A stretch of DNA of 11,259 nucleotides from Verrucomicrobiales bacterium (GCA_002729295.1 PBTU01000158.1:1-11259); one strand, 5' to 3'; shown: positions 1-9,899, counted from the stretch's first letter. Made by a program: numbers and translations. Notes: generated by a model from the letters alone, not told the origin.

Positions 1-836
1 ACGACATCTGGGACTTCCATTTGCATGCGGTAAGCGAGTTCATACGATTCCATGCGCGCAGCAAGGTCGGCATGTTCGGGATGCTTGCGAGCGTGTTCGT
101 CATTGAGGCTGGCGAGGGCATCGAGCGCGGCGCGTTGGTGTTCGCGCGATTTGAAAGGCTGTGATTCGAGATCGAGAAGCGGGGAACCGGTTGGGCGAAG
201 GGCGGTGCCTTGATAGAAGGCGGGGAGGAAGCCGTTGGACCAGTTTTTGGAGCCGCCCTGAGGGAGGGCCATTTCGGTCATGACGACATAGCCGGGGAGG
301 TTTTGGTTTTCGGAGCCAAGTCCGTAGGTAGCCCAGGCGCCTAGAGCGGGATCAGCACCGAGCCGGCTGCCGGTGTTCATGTGGAAGAGGGCCTCGGGGT
401 GGTTGAGGGACTCGGCCTGGCAGCCGCGGTAGTTGCAGAGTTCGTCGGCGACGTAGGGATCGGCGAGGTGTTCCCATTGATCGCACATGTCGATGCCGTT
501 GGCGCCGACTTTGTTGAACTTGAAAGGGCTACCGACGTAGAATTGGTATTGCCCGGCGGCGAGGCCGCGGTCGTTCTTGGATTCTGTTTTGTGGAGCTCG
601 GTAAGCTTTGGCTTTGGGTCGAAGGTGTCCATGTGCCCGGGGCCGCCTTCCATGAAGAGCATGATGACGTTTTTGGCCTTGGGTTCGCCCATGGGTGGCT
701 TGGGTGACATGGGTCCAGCTTCCTTGGCAAGGAGATCGGTCATCGCGACAGAGCCGATGGAAGCGCCGAGGCCGTAAAGGAACTCACGACGTGAGTGCGC
801 GTCGGAGAAGGGGCGGGAGCAGAGTGGTGATTTCAT
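1..836 (-). CDS. DUF1501 domain-containing protein, N-terminal part (gene continues past the left edge)
   Basis: This gene is open from an ATG at 836 to the left edge, giving about 278 residues. The N-terminus carries a twin-arginine-like motif (SRREFLYGLG, about residues 15-24) followed by a weakly hydrophobic stretch, as in many DUF1501 proteins, so export by the Tat route is likely. The family hallmark MEGGPGHMDTFDPKP follows at about residues 63-77. DUF1501 proteins belong to the alkaline phosphatase/sulfatase-like superfamily; their enzymatic role is not established. The start lies 24 nt after the stop of the PSD1/cytochrome c gene on the same strand, the usual arrangement in planctomycetes and verrucomicrobia, where such pairs often accompany sulfatases and polysaccharide breakdown. 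There is no Shine-Dalgarno sequence. The family call is confident; a role in polysaccharide use is inference. The C-terminus is not visible. Confidence 0.93.
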   Translation of the reverse strand, partial: MKSPLCSRPFSDAHSRREFLYGLGASIGSVAMTDLLAKEAGPMSPKPPMGEPKAKNVIMLFMEGGPGHMDTFDPKPKLTELHKTESKNDRGLAAGQYQFYVGSPFKFNKVGANGIDMCDQWEHLADPYVADELCNYRGCQAESLNHPEALFHMNTGSRLGADPALGAWATYGLGSENQNLPGYVVMTEMALPQGGSKNWSNGFLPAFYQGTALRPTGSPLLDLESQPFKSREHQRAALDALASLNDEHARKHPEHADLAARMESYELAYRMQMEVPDV

Positions 837-860
837 GGCGTCAGAAAGATGAGGGTTGAT

Positions 861-3686
<2,826 letters not shown>

Positions 3687-3728
3687 CCAGAGAGTGATTT
3701 TTGAGATGGTGGGGCTGCCAACTTCCTT

Positions 3729-3759
3729 TATTTAGCAAAATCTTGCGTTTTATGACCAA
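3729..3759 (-). promoter_or_regulatory. Weak candidate promoter for the PSD1-DUF1501 pair
   Basis: On the minus strand, TTGGTC (3759-3754) and an extended -10-like TGC-TAAATA (3737-3729) are separated by 19 nt inside an AT-rich part of the 89-nt gap after the cupin gene. Both boxes match the sigma-70 consensus poorly and the spacer is long. The gap could also simply be internal to an operon starting at the cupin gene. Confidence 0.25.
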
Positions 3760-3775
3760 AAAACTGTCCGACATC

Positions 3776-4264
3776 TTATTTTTGTTCCAGTGACAAGAGG
3801 AATTCCGCGACTTTGGGGCTTCTCTCTGCCGGGGCCCAGGGGGCGAAGTTCTTGTCGGTGGTGGGATCATAGGGGCCGATTTTGATCTCGAAGATCACGG
3901 TGTCGGGCCTTTTGATGATCATGCCGTGCCATAGGCCGGGTTCGAAATCGATGAGGGGATTTTGGGGGGTGAGGGCGAGGCGGTCGAGGATTTCGCCGGA
4001 TTCGCTGAAGACGAGAAATTCCAATTCACCTGAGAGGAGGCAGAGGGACTCGGTGGCGTGGGGGCGGAGATGTCGGTGGGGGCGGATGTAGGTGCCGGGT
4101 TGGAGGAAGTTTAGGAGGCGTTGGACATGAGCTTCCTGAGATCGCTGGACGGGCATGATCATTCGGAGGCGCGGGCTTTCGCGGGAGGCTTTTTTACCGG
4201 TCTCGAGGAGATCGGGTGTGAGACGGAAGAGGTCGCCGGTGGGATTGGGCAGGGCGTTGGGCAT
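3776..4264 (-). CDS. WbuC-type cupin-fold metalloprotein
   Basis: This is a 162-residue single-domain cupin. The first cupin motif is PGTYIRPHRHLRPHATES (about residues 56-73), offering His63, His65, His69 and Glu72 as metal ligands; the second supplies His113 in GLWHGM. The C-terminal segment GPYDPTTDKNFAPWAPAE (130-147) is characteristic of the WbuC group, named after a gene in an E. coli O-antigen cluster whose reaction is not known. No sugar or polysaccharide synthesis genes sit next to it here; its neighbours are the PSD1 gene downstream (89 nt) and a terminator upstream. It is probably cytoplasmic, as no signal peptide is seen. A TATAAA box lies only 6 nt before the ATG, so the message may be leaderless. 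Family assignment is strong; function is open. Confidence 0.88.
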   Translation of the reverse strand: MPNALPNPTGDLFRLTPDLLETGKKASRESPRLRMIMPVQRSQEAHVQRLLNFLQPGTYIRPHRHLRPHATESLCLLSGELEFLVFSESGEILDRLALTPQNPLIDFEPGLWHGMIIKRPDTVIFEIKIGPYDPTTDKNFAPWAPAERSPKVAEFLLSLEQK

Positions 4265-4270
4265 GGATGG

Positions 4271-4299
4271 TTTATACGATATTTCTGTACACGAGAAAA
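4271..4299 (-). promoter_or_regulatory. Candidate promoter of the cupin gene giving a leaderless transcript
   Basis: Minus-strand TATAAA (4276-4271) lies 6 nt before the ATG at 4264, which would place the transcription start at or next to the start codon. A weak -35 (TTTTCT, 4299-4294) at 17 nt spacing falls in the U-tract of the upstream terminator. The terminator separates the cupin gene from the upstream genes, so some promoter must lie in this short space or transcription must read through. Confidence 0.4.
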
Positions 4300-4321
4300 C
4301 CGCCGAGTTTTCTCCGGCGGT
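4293..4321 (-). terminator. Rho-independent terminator after the small ribosomal-type gene
   Basis: On the minus strand a 7-bp stem ACCGCCG/CGGCGGT (4321-4315 with 4305-4299) encloses a 9-nt loop and is followed at once by TTTTCTCG. It lies about 50 nt after the stop of the 34-codon gene and ahead of the cupin gene, so it probably ends the transcript that contains the small gene and perhaps hisG. Confidence 0.75.
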
Positions 4322-4371
4322 GCTACTGGCAGAGGGGTGCGTTCTGCCGGACCGAATATCAGCAAGTCAAC

Positions 4372-4476
4372 TTATGACTTGTATCGAAGGCGCTTCTTGT
4401 GGCGATTTGCCTTCATGCGCTTACGACGCTTGTGCTTGCTGATCTTGGTCTTACGACGCTTTTTCAGGTTACCCAT
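4372..4476 (-). CDS. AURKAIP1/COX24-domain small basic protein (mS38/bS22-like ribosomal protein)
   Basis: This is a 34-codon gene with an ATG at 4476 and a TAA at 4374-4372. The protein starts MGNLKKRRKTKISKHKRRKR and ends HKKRLRYKS. It has 19 Lys/Arg and 2 His among 34 residues and no acidic residue. The pattern KKRRKTKISKHKRRKR-(M/L)-(K/R)-A-N-RHKK is typical of short bacterial proteins annotated with the AURKAIP1/COX24 domain. These are related to mitochondrial small-subunit protein mS38 and to mycobacterial bS22, which bind rRNA near the decoding site. The gene lies 63 nt after hisG on the same strand and is followed by a terminator. No Shine-Dalgarno sequence precedes the ATG. Recognition is from the sequence pattern; its place in this organism's ribosome is inferred. 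Confidence 0.85.
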   Translation of the reverse strand: MGNLKKRRKTKISKHKRRKRMKANRHKKRLRYKS

Positions 4477-4539
4477 AATTCGTGGTGTTTGTTAAGTTCT
4501 GCGGGTTTGAGGAACCGCAATTCCGTTAAGGTGTTTTGG

Positions 4540-5415
4540 TTAGAGAACGATCTTGTTGAGAGGATATTCGATAATGCCCTCGGCTCCCAGTTCTTTCAGA
4601 TCCGGGATGATCGAGCGGGCGATGCTTTCGCAAATGATGGTTTCAATAGCGACCCATCCTTCTTCGGCAAGCCGGGAGACAGTCGGGCGGCGCAGGGAGG
4701 GGAGTTTTTCGAGCACGGCTTCCAGATTAGCTTCCGGGAGGTTGGCTTTGAGGCCGACTTTGTCGCGGGCTTCGAGGGCTCCTTTGATCATCATGACCAT
4801 GCGCTCCATTTTAGCGCGTTTCCAGTCGTCGGCAAAGGCGTCCTTGCTGGCGTAGAAGTGAGGGAAGGAGGAAAGGAGTTCGTCCACGATGCGCAGCTTG
4901 TTGGCGCGGAGGGAAGAACCGGTCTCAGTGACATCGACGATGGCGTCGACGAGGTCGGGGACTTTGACTTCGGTAGCTCCCCAGGAAAATTCGACGTTCG
5001 CGGTGACGCCTTTTTCAGCGAGGTAGCGGTTGGTAATTTCGAGTCCTTCGGTGGCGATGTGTTTTCCTTCGAGATCTTCGACCGTCTTAATGGGGGAATC
5101 TTCGGGAACAACGAGGACCCAGCGGGTTGGTCGAGTCGTGGCGCGGGAGTAGGGAAGCTCGGCGAGGTCGACGAGATCGACATCGTGTCCATAGGCCCAA
5201 TCGAGTCCGGTGATACCGCAGTCAATGAAACCTTGATCGATGTAGCGCGCGATTTCCTGAGCCCGGATCATGTAGATATCCAAGCCGTCATCGTCCGAAG
5301 AAGGACGAAGTCCGCGGTCCGAGGTGTAGATGTTGTAGCCAGCCTTTTCAAGAAGCCGAAGGGTTGGATCTTGCAGGCTACCTTTCGGCAGGGCGATTTT
5401 AAGTGAGTTTTCCAC
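4540..5415 (-). CDS. hisG: ATP phosphoribosyltransferase, long form (histidine biosynthesis, first step)
   Basis: HisG joins ATP and PRPP to give phosphoribosyl-ATP, the committed step of histidine synthesis. From a GTG start at 5415 the protein has 291 residues, typical of the long form. The catalytic part (about 1-205) includes the N-terminal KIALPKGSLQDPT and the PRPP-binding signature VDAIVDVTETGSSLRANKL (about 156-174), where GSSL replaces the commoner GTTL. The C-terminal part (about 215-291, ending EGIIEYPLNKIVL) is the ACT-like regulatory domain through which histidine inhibits, so no separate HisZ should be needed. The frame also allows a TTG start at 5454, adding 13 residues (MLPTNSWVKPPPH) that look unlike the family; GTG is preferred. 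It stands alone, without other his genes nearby. Confidence 0.94.
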   Translation of the reverse strand: MENSLKIALPKGSLQDPTLRLLEKAGYNIYTSDRGLRPSSDDDGLDIYMIRAQEIARYIDQGFIDCGITGLDWAYGHDVDLVDLAELPYSRATTRPTRWVLVVPEDSPIKTVEDLEGKHIATEGLEITNRYLAEKGVTANVEFSWGATEVKVPDLVDAIVDVTETGSSLRANKLRIVDELLSSFPHFYASKDAFADDWKRAKMERMVMMIKGALEARDKVGLKANLPEANLEAVLEKLPSLRRPTVSRLAEEGWVAIETIICESIARSIIPDLKELGAEGIIEYPLNKIVL

Positions 5416-5599
5416 GTGGGGCGGCGGTTTTACCCACGAATTGGTGGGAAGCAAGTATTTTGAGCGATTCCTGCCCGAGGGTGGCTGAAAGTAGCCTGAT
5501 TTTCGATTTCGGAAGGCCTTTGTATAAGGGGGCGCAAACCCGTTCAGTGGCAGATTTGGCGATGAGAATGGTGCGTTCGGGTTCCGAAAGGAGAGGACG

Positions 5600-6865
5600 C
5601 TAGAGGGTGTCCGATCCGTAATATGGCTGGAGAGCCTCGGGGATATTGACGGTACCGTCGGCGGTTTGATGTTGCTCGACGAGAGCGACGAAGAGACGGG
5701 GGAGGGCGGTGCCGGATCCGTTGAGGGTGTGGCAGAAATGGTTTTTGCCCTCGGCGTCTTTGTAGCGGAGCTTCATGCGGCGGGCTTGATAGTCGCCGAA
5801 GCTTGAGCAACTTGAGACTTCGAGATATTTTCCCTGACCGGGTGCCCAGACTTCGATGTCGAACGTTTTCTGGGATCCAAAGCCAATGTCGCCGGTACAG
5901 AGTTCGATAACTTGATAGTGTAGCCCGAGTTTTTGGAGTGCCGCTTCGGCATGGCCGGTGAGCTCTTCGAGGAGAGCGAATGATTGGTTGGGATGAACGA
6001 CCTGAACGAGTTCGACTTTGTCGAATTGATGAATGCGGATGATGCCTCGATTATCGCGTCCGGCGCTTCCTGCTTCACGACGGAAGCAGGGAGTGTGTCC
6101 CGTCATTTTGATGGGAAGATCGGCTTCGGCCAGGAGAGTGTCACGGTAAAGGTTCGTGATGGGAACTTCGGCAGTTGGGATGAGAAACATCTCGTTGTTT
6201 TCGATCCCGTACATGTCGTCCTCGAACTTGGGGAGTTGAGTGGTGCCCACCATGCACTCGCGCCGTACGACGTGAGGGACGTTGACTTCTTCGTAACCGT
6301 GTTCGCGGGTTTGAAGATCGAGAAGATATTGGATTAAGGCGCGCTGGAGGCGGGCTCCCGTGTCGCGGTATACCGCAAATCCCGAACCCGAAATGCGGGC
6401 ACCGTCATCGAAGCTGATCATTCCGTGTTTTTCGGCAATTTCGAGGTGGTCTTTAGGTTTAAGGAGGGCTTGTTTTTCTCCCCAGGTCCGGATGACGGGA
6501 TTGGCTTCCTCGTCGGCTCCGACAGGGCAATTGTCGTGCGGGAGATTGGGGATGTTAAGAAGGAGCTCTTCCTGACGCGCCGCGGCCTTCGAGCCTTCGT
6601 CGTCGAGCTTTTTAATCTCGTCGCCGATCTTTTTGACTTCGGATTCGATGGCCGATGAATCTTCGCCGTTGGCGCGGAGTTTGCCGATCTCCTTGGAGGT
6701 TGATTTACGTTGCGATTGAAGCGCTTGTTTTTCGGTTTCGTTTTTGCGACGTGTTTCGTCGCACGCGAGGACTTCATCGATGAGATCAGCCGAGCCATCG
6801 TGACGATTGGCAAGGCGTTCTTTGACGAGGTCGGGGGTTTCGCGGATGAGCTTGATGTCGAGCAT
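5600..6865 (-). CDS. serS: Seryl-tRNA synthetase
   Basis: SerS charges tRNA-Ser (and tRNA-Sec where present) with serine in the cytoplasm. The 421-residue length is normal for the bacterial enzyme. Residues about 30-105 form the charged antiparallel coiled-coil arm that grips the long variable arm of tRNA-Ser. The class II catalytic core follows. It includes the TAEVP serine-pocket segment (231-235), motif 2 from FRREAG to HQFDKVE (261-285) and motif 3 NGSGTALPRLFVALVE (382-397). The start is ATG at 6865, beginning MLDIKLIRETPD as usual; no Shine-Dalgarno sequence is present. Downstream, hisG begins after a 184-nt gap. A tRNA-Ser(GCU), one of its substrates, is encoded about 4 kb away on the other strand. 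The assignment is secure. Confidence 0.97.
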   Translation of the reverse strand: MLDIKLIRETPDLVKERLANRHDGSADLIDEVLACDETRRKNETEKQALQSQRKSTSKEIGKLRANGEDSSAIESEVKKIGDEIKKLDDEGSKAAARQEELLLNIPNLPHDNCPVGADEEANPVIRTWGEKQALLKPKDHLEIAEKHGMISFDDGARISGSGFAVYRDTGARLQRALIQYLLDLQTREHGYEEVNVPHVVRRECMVGTTQLPKFEDDMYGIENNEMFLIPTAEVPITNLYRDTLLAEADLPIKMTGHTPCFRREAGSAGRDNRGIIRIHQFDKVELVQVVHPNQSFALLEELTGHAEAALQKLGLHYQVIELCTGDIGFGSQKTFDIEVWAPGQGKYLEVSSCSSFGDYQARRMKLRYKDAEGKNHFCHTLNGSGTALPRLFVALVEQHQTADGTVNIPEALQPYYGSDTL

Positions 6866-6982
6866 GGAGGATCGTGGTGAAAGGTTTCGGAGAACTCCTG
6901 ACCGCGATTACCCGATTTTTGCCTGAGTGGCAAAGGTCTATTCGTGATATTTCAGAGGGGAGAGAGAGTCGCTTGCTAAGGG

Positions 6983-7022
6983 TAAAAGAAAGCGGCCCCG
7001 AAGACCAATCCGAAGCCGCTTT
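6983..7022 (-). terminator. Rho-independent terminator between the ABC exporter and serS
   Basis: On the minus strand an 8-bp stem AAAGCGGC/GCCGCTTT (7022-7015 with 6996-6989) with an 18-nt loop containing two CTTCGG copies is followed by CTTTTACC. It lies 178 nt after the exporter stop, unusually far for that gene's own terminator, so it may end a small RNA. It isolates serS from the exporter gene. Confidence 0.65.
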
Positions 7023-7118
7023 GCACAAAGCCAGGATGCGCTCAATTGAGCAAAATCTGGCGGCGCCAAAGCGCTGGTCGAATAACGTTGCCGGATTCGC
7101 GATTTTGTCGCCGGATTT
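6985..7118 (-). ncRNA. Possible small RNA upstream of serS (speculative)
   Basis: About 130 nt of minus-strand sequence ends in the terminator at 7022-6983. It contains an internal palindrome, GCTCAATTGAGC, flanked by GCCAGA and TCCTGGC that can close a longer stem. A TTGACC box at 7145-7140 could be a -35; the sequence 16-18 nt downstream (TTTGCA region, about 7123-7116) is a poor -10. I do not recognise it as 6S, SRP, tmRNA or RNase P RNA. It may be nothing more than the 3' untranslated region of the exporter mRNA. Confidence 0.2.
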
Positions 7119-7199
7119 GCAAATAATTTGGCGAAAATCGGTCAAGCCCTTTGGCTCAAAGGAAAGCGGGGTAGAGACAATTTGTCGCGCCTAGAAAAT

Positions 7200-8915
7200 T
7201 CACTTAATCGAGCTCGTGAGTTCCGCAAATGGACCGTCATTTTCGAGTAGTTCCCCGTAGGTTCCTTCCTCGATGAGGCGTCCTTTTCCGAGAACGTAGA
7301 TTTTGTCAGCGTTCTGGATCGTCGAGAGACGGTGAGCGACCACGATGGAGGTTCGGTTCTTCATCAACTCGTCTAAAGCCTGTTGAATCAGTAACTCAGT
7401 CTGATTGTCTACCGAGGCGGTGGCTTCATCGAGAAGAAGGATCGGTGGGTCTTTGAGGAGGGCCCGGGCGATGGAAAGGCGTTGTTTTTCGCCTCCGGAG
7501 AGCTTTACACCGCGTTCGCCGACGTTGGTTTCGAGTTGCTCCGGCAATTCCCGCACGAAATCAGCGGCGCGGGCGGCTTCGAGGGCTTCCCAAAGATTGT
7601 CATCGCTGGCATTTCGTTTGGAAAGGGCAAGGTTTTCACGAACAGTGCCATTGAATAGGAAGGCTTCCTGCGTGACATAGCCGATCGAGGCGCGGAGGGA
7701 GTTTTTGGCCAAGGTGTTGAGTTCCTGTCCGTCGATGGAAATTGAGCCGGAATCGTATTCGTAGAACCGGCACAAGAGATTGACGATGGTCGACTTACCC
7801 GCCCCGGTGGAGCCTGCGAGAGCGATGGTTTGTCCACGGGTAGCTTGAAGCGAGACATTGTGGAGCGTGGGTTGGTCCTCGTCGTAAGCGAAACTGACAT
7901 CGTTGAAGACAACATCGCCTCTGACAGGCTGGGCGAGGGAGGCTCCACTGGCAGCCTCGGGTTCGTCTTCGGAGTCAAGAATTTCAAAGACTCGATCGGC
8001 TGCAGCCCTTGAAGACAAGGCCATTTGGTTGAGTTGGTGCAGCTTGCTGACGGGCTCGTAGAACAGGGAAAGAAGAAGGAAAAAGGCGAGGAGATCGGAC
8101 AGTTTCATCTCGCCGGTCATCACCGCGTGACCGCCGAATCCCAGAACGAGGACATAACCGATCATATTAAGGAAGGACATGCCCGGTGAGTAAAAGGCCC
8201 ACCATTTCATAACCCGCAAGGTGGCTCGACGCATCGCATTGGACAGGCGGTTGAAGTGCAGATGTTCCTCTTTTTCCGCGGCATAGGCCTTGATTTGTCG
8301 GATTCCGGCGATGTTGTCGTGGAGAAGGGCGTTGAGATCAGAGGCGGACTCGCGTTGTTGTTTGTAGCGGTCGCGGGCATCCCGGGTGTAAATCCAGGCC
8401 CCCAGCAACAGGAAAGGGACGGGGAGGGTGGCCCACGCGGCCACACTGGCATTCATCCAATACATCGTGATTCCCACGGCCAAGATCTGAATGACTGAAA
8501 TCAGGCCCAATTCGATTCCGTCGATGAGGATGCGCTCCATTGCGGTAACGTCCTCGACGACCCGCGTCATGACATCACCGGTGCGACGCGTATCGAACCA
8601 ACGAAGCGGCAAACGCTGGATTTTTTGGTAAAGATCGGAGCGAATGTCATAGATGACACGTTGCTCGAAGTGGTTATTGAGGAAGATTCGGGCACAATTC
8701 AGGGCGTCTTTCAGGAAAAAACTCCCCAGTCCGAGAAGAACCCAAGGCATGAAGTGGTCGAATTGCTTGTTGGGAATGATTTCCCCCGTGATGTGTCGTG
8801 TCACCAGCGGGAAAATGATCACCGAGCCTGCCATAATGGCGGCACAGAGGAACTGAGCCCCGCCCAGCATAGGATAGCGCTTTAAATATGAAATGACCCG
8901 CAGAACGCTTTTCAC
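7200..8915 (-). CDS. ABC exporter, fused permease and ATPase (MsbA-like half transporter)
   Basis: This 571-residue half transporter works as a homodimer or heterodimer in the inner membrane. The membrane domain (about 1-310) has the usual six-helix layout, with visible hydrophobic segments around 17-40, 56-72, 135-152, 158-177, 245-265 and 272-290. The ATPase domain (about 330-571) has Walker A GSTGAGKST (368-376), Q-loop Gln416, signature LSGGEKQR (472-479, the common E variant of LSGGQ), Walker B ILLLDEATASVD (492-503) and the H-loop His528. All catalytic residues appear intact. Closest family resemblance is to MsbA-type lipid or drug exporters; the substrate cannot be read from sequence. 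The start codon is GTG (8915), giving MKSVLRVISYLKRYP; no Shine-Dalgarno sequence precedes it. It is divergent from the coiled-coil gene pair. Confidence 0.94.
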   Translation of the reverse strand: MKSVLRVISYLKRYPMLGGAQFLCAAIMAGSVIIFPLVTRHITGEIIPNKQFDHFMPWVLLGLGSFFLKDALNCARIFLNNHFEQRVIYDIRSDLYQKIQRLPLRWFDTRRTGDVMTRVVEDVTAMERILIDGIELGLISVIQILAVGITMYWMNASVAAWATLPVPFLLLGAWIYTRDARDRYKQQRESASDLNALLHDNIAGIRQIKAYAAEKEEHLHFNRLSNAMRRATLRVMKWWAFYSPGMSFLNMIGYVLVLGFGGHAVMTGEMKLSDLLAFFLLLSLFYEPVSKLHQLNQMALSSRAAADRVFEILDSEDEPEAASGASLAQPVRGDVVFNDVSFAYDEDQPTLHNVSLQATRGQTIALAGSTGAGKSTIVNLLCRFYEYDSGSISIDGQELNTLAKNSLRASIGYVTQEAFLFNGTVRENLALSKRNASDDNLWEALEAARAADFVRELPEQLETNVGERGVKLSGGEKQRLSIARALLKDPPILLLDEATASVDNQTELLIQQALDELMKNRTSIVVAHRLSTIQNADKIYVLGKGRLIEEGTYGELLENDGPFAELTSSIK

Positions 8916-8957
8916 GCCGCCAACTTGTCTTGGACCCTCAATAAGGCAAGCGATGAG

Positions 8958-8967
8958 TCACTGGTGA
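8958..8967. promoter_or_regulatory. Dyad TCACTGGTGA, copy 1 (candidate operator)
   Basis: This is a TCAC-TG-GTGA inverted repeat, extended here to GTCACTGGTGAC, in the divergent intergenic region between the ABC exporter and the coiled-coil gene pair. The same ten bases recur 62 bp away. It could bind a dimeric regulator of either or both transcripts; no such regulator is encoded in the window. Confidence 0.35.
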
Positions 8968-9019
8968 CGGACACTTTTTAAGTTTATTTCAAGGATCGTT
9001 GAATTTTCTGATTGCCGGA

Positions 9020-9029
9020 TCACTGGTGA
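9020..9029. promoter_or_regulatory. Dyad TCACTGGTGA, copy 2 (candidate operator)
   Basis: This copy is identical in ten bases to the one at 8958, 62 bp apart start to start, close to six helical turns. It lies 45 nt before the chosen ATG of the first coiled-coil gene. If the TTG at 8999 were used instead, it would fall inside coding sequence, which is a mild argument for the ATG. Confidence 0.35.
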
Positions 9030-9073
9030 AATCGGTAGCTTCCTTCAAACACCACCTCAACGACTTACATATT

Positions 9074-9853
9074 ATGGCACCCACCTTTGGCTCTCTGGCA
9101 GCTCTGATTCTCCTGTTCGCGGCATTCGTCGCTAATAAAAACAAGGAGGCGATCGAGGAAGCCAACTCACTTATCGCACAGGAAGATAAGAAATTTGATC
9201 GTCAGACTACGACCTATGATGGCTTGGTCAGTGACATCGATGGCTTGGTGACTGACAAGAAAGATGCCGATGCATCCCGCGAAGCGAAGCAGATCGATCT
9301 CGATAAGCAACTCGCCGAGAACAAAGCTACTGAGGCTGAACTTGCTTCCAAGAAAGCCGAAGCCGCTTCTATCGAAGAAGAGGTTGCCTCCGCCGAGGAC
9401 AAGTTGAAAACCGTCGGTGACCCTCGTGACCTTGCTCCCAAGATTGAGGCCCTCAAGATGGCTGTCGCCGGAATGGAAGACGATGTCGCGCTCATCAACG
9501 CGCAGGTTTCCAAACTTCTCAGTGATAAGAAGACAACCGATAGTCAGGCTACCGAACTGAAAAGAGTTCTGAGCTATCGCACCAAGGGAATGTCCCAGCC
9601 AACTCTTCGCACCCGAATTAACTCGGTCTTCCGCAACTACGGATTTGTGACTCTCGCTGGAGGCGATGGTGCCGGTGTCGTTGCCGGTTCCAAGTTAAGC
9701 GTTCTCAACAATGGCGAGGAAATCGCCCAGCTTCGAGTAACAGCCGTTGAAGCTAATAGCTCTTCAGCCAACATCATTCCAAGCTCACTCAAAGGTGATA
9801 CCTCAATCTCGATCGGCGATGTTGTCGTTCCCGTTGAGGCTGGCAAAAAATAA
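9074..9853 (+). CDS. Membrane-anchored coiled-coil protein with C-terminal beta domain (first of a paralogous pair)
   Basis: I do not recognise a named family. The 259-residue protein has one hydrophobic segment (about residues 5-20, FGSLAALILLFAAFVA), then a long Lys/Glu/Ala-rich region (22-165) with heptad-like spacing and segments such as LAENKATEAELASKKAEA, predicted coiled coil. A C-terminal domain of about 76 residues (179-254) has alternating hydrophobics, glycine turns and the end pattern IIPSSL-SISIGDVVVPV. This last domain aligns without gaps to the next gene's C-terminus and loosely resembles the small beta-barrel pattern of MreC or FlgT C-termini. The ATG at 9074 is chosen over the in-frame TTG at 8999 because the membrane segment then starts at residue 5 and because both genes share a similar leader before ATG. 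No Shine-Dalgarno sequence is seen. It is probably co-transcribed with the next gene, 46 nt on. An envelope structural role is a guess. Confidence 0.8.
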   Translation: MAPTFGSLAALILLFAAFVANKNKEAIEEANSLIAQEDKKFDRQTTTYDGLVSDIDGLVTDKKDADASREAKQIDLDKQLAENKATEAELASKKAEAASIEEEVASAEDKLKTVGDPRDLAPKIEALKMAVAGMEDDVALINAQVSKLLSDKKTTDSQATELKRVLSYRTKGMSQPTLRTRINSVFRNYGFVTLAGGDGAGVVAGSKLSVLNNGEEIAQLRVTAVEANSSSANIIPSSLKGDTSISIGDVVVPVEAGKK

Positions 9854-9899
9854 ATTTTTACTGACACACACCATTTAAATCCTACGACTTCATATCCAC

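Larger units (their letters stand above)
6866..7199. other. 334-nt intergenic region between the ABC exporter and serS
   Basis: I see no convincing protein gene here. On the minus strand, reading from the exporter towards serS, it holds a candidate small RNA with a terminator (6985-7022), then about 120 nt of serS upstream sequence. That upstream part includes a small hairpin, TTTGCC/GGCAAA (6918-6934) with a 5-nt loop, 52 nt before the serS ATG. The hairpin has no U-run after it on the minus strand, and I cannot tie it to a known leader type. Confidence 0.5.

Noticed and set aside
4399..5406. Long plus-strand open frame (335 codons) opposite hisG and the small ribosomal gene
   Set aside because: It overlaps hisG and the 34-codon gene completely and has no recognisable motifs; the minus-strand genes explain the sequence.
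5416..5454. TTG start adding 13 residues to HisG
   Set aside because: The HisG family begins close to the KIALPKGS segment, which follows the GTG at 5415 directly; the added residues are proline-rich and unlike the family.
6874..7194. Plus-strand open frame of 106 codons filling the serS-exporter gap
   Set aside because: It contains the minus-strand terminator hairpin, resembles no family, and has no promoter or ribosome binding signal. A minus-strand frame at 6786-7145 has no better support. Conservation in relatives would change this.
8999..9073. TTG start 25 codons upstream of the first coiled-coil gene
   Set aside because: The extra residues would bury the membrane segment and place a dyad repeat in coding sequence; the ATG at 9074 has a leader like that of the sister gene.
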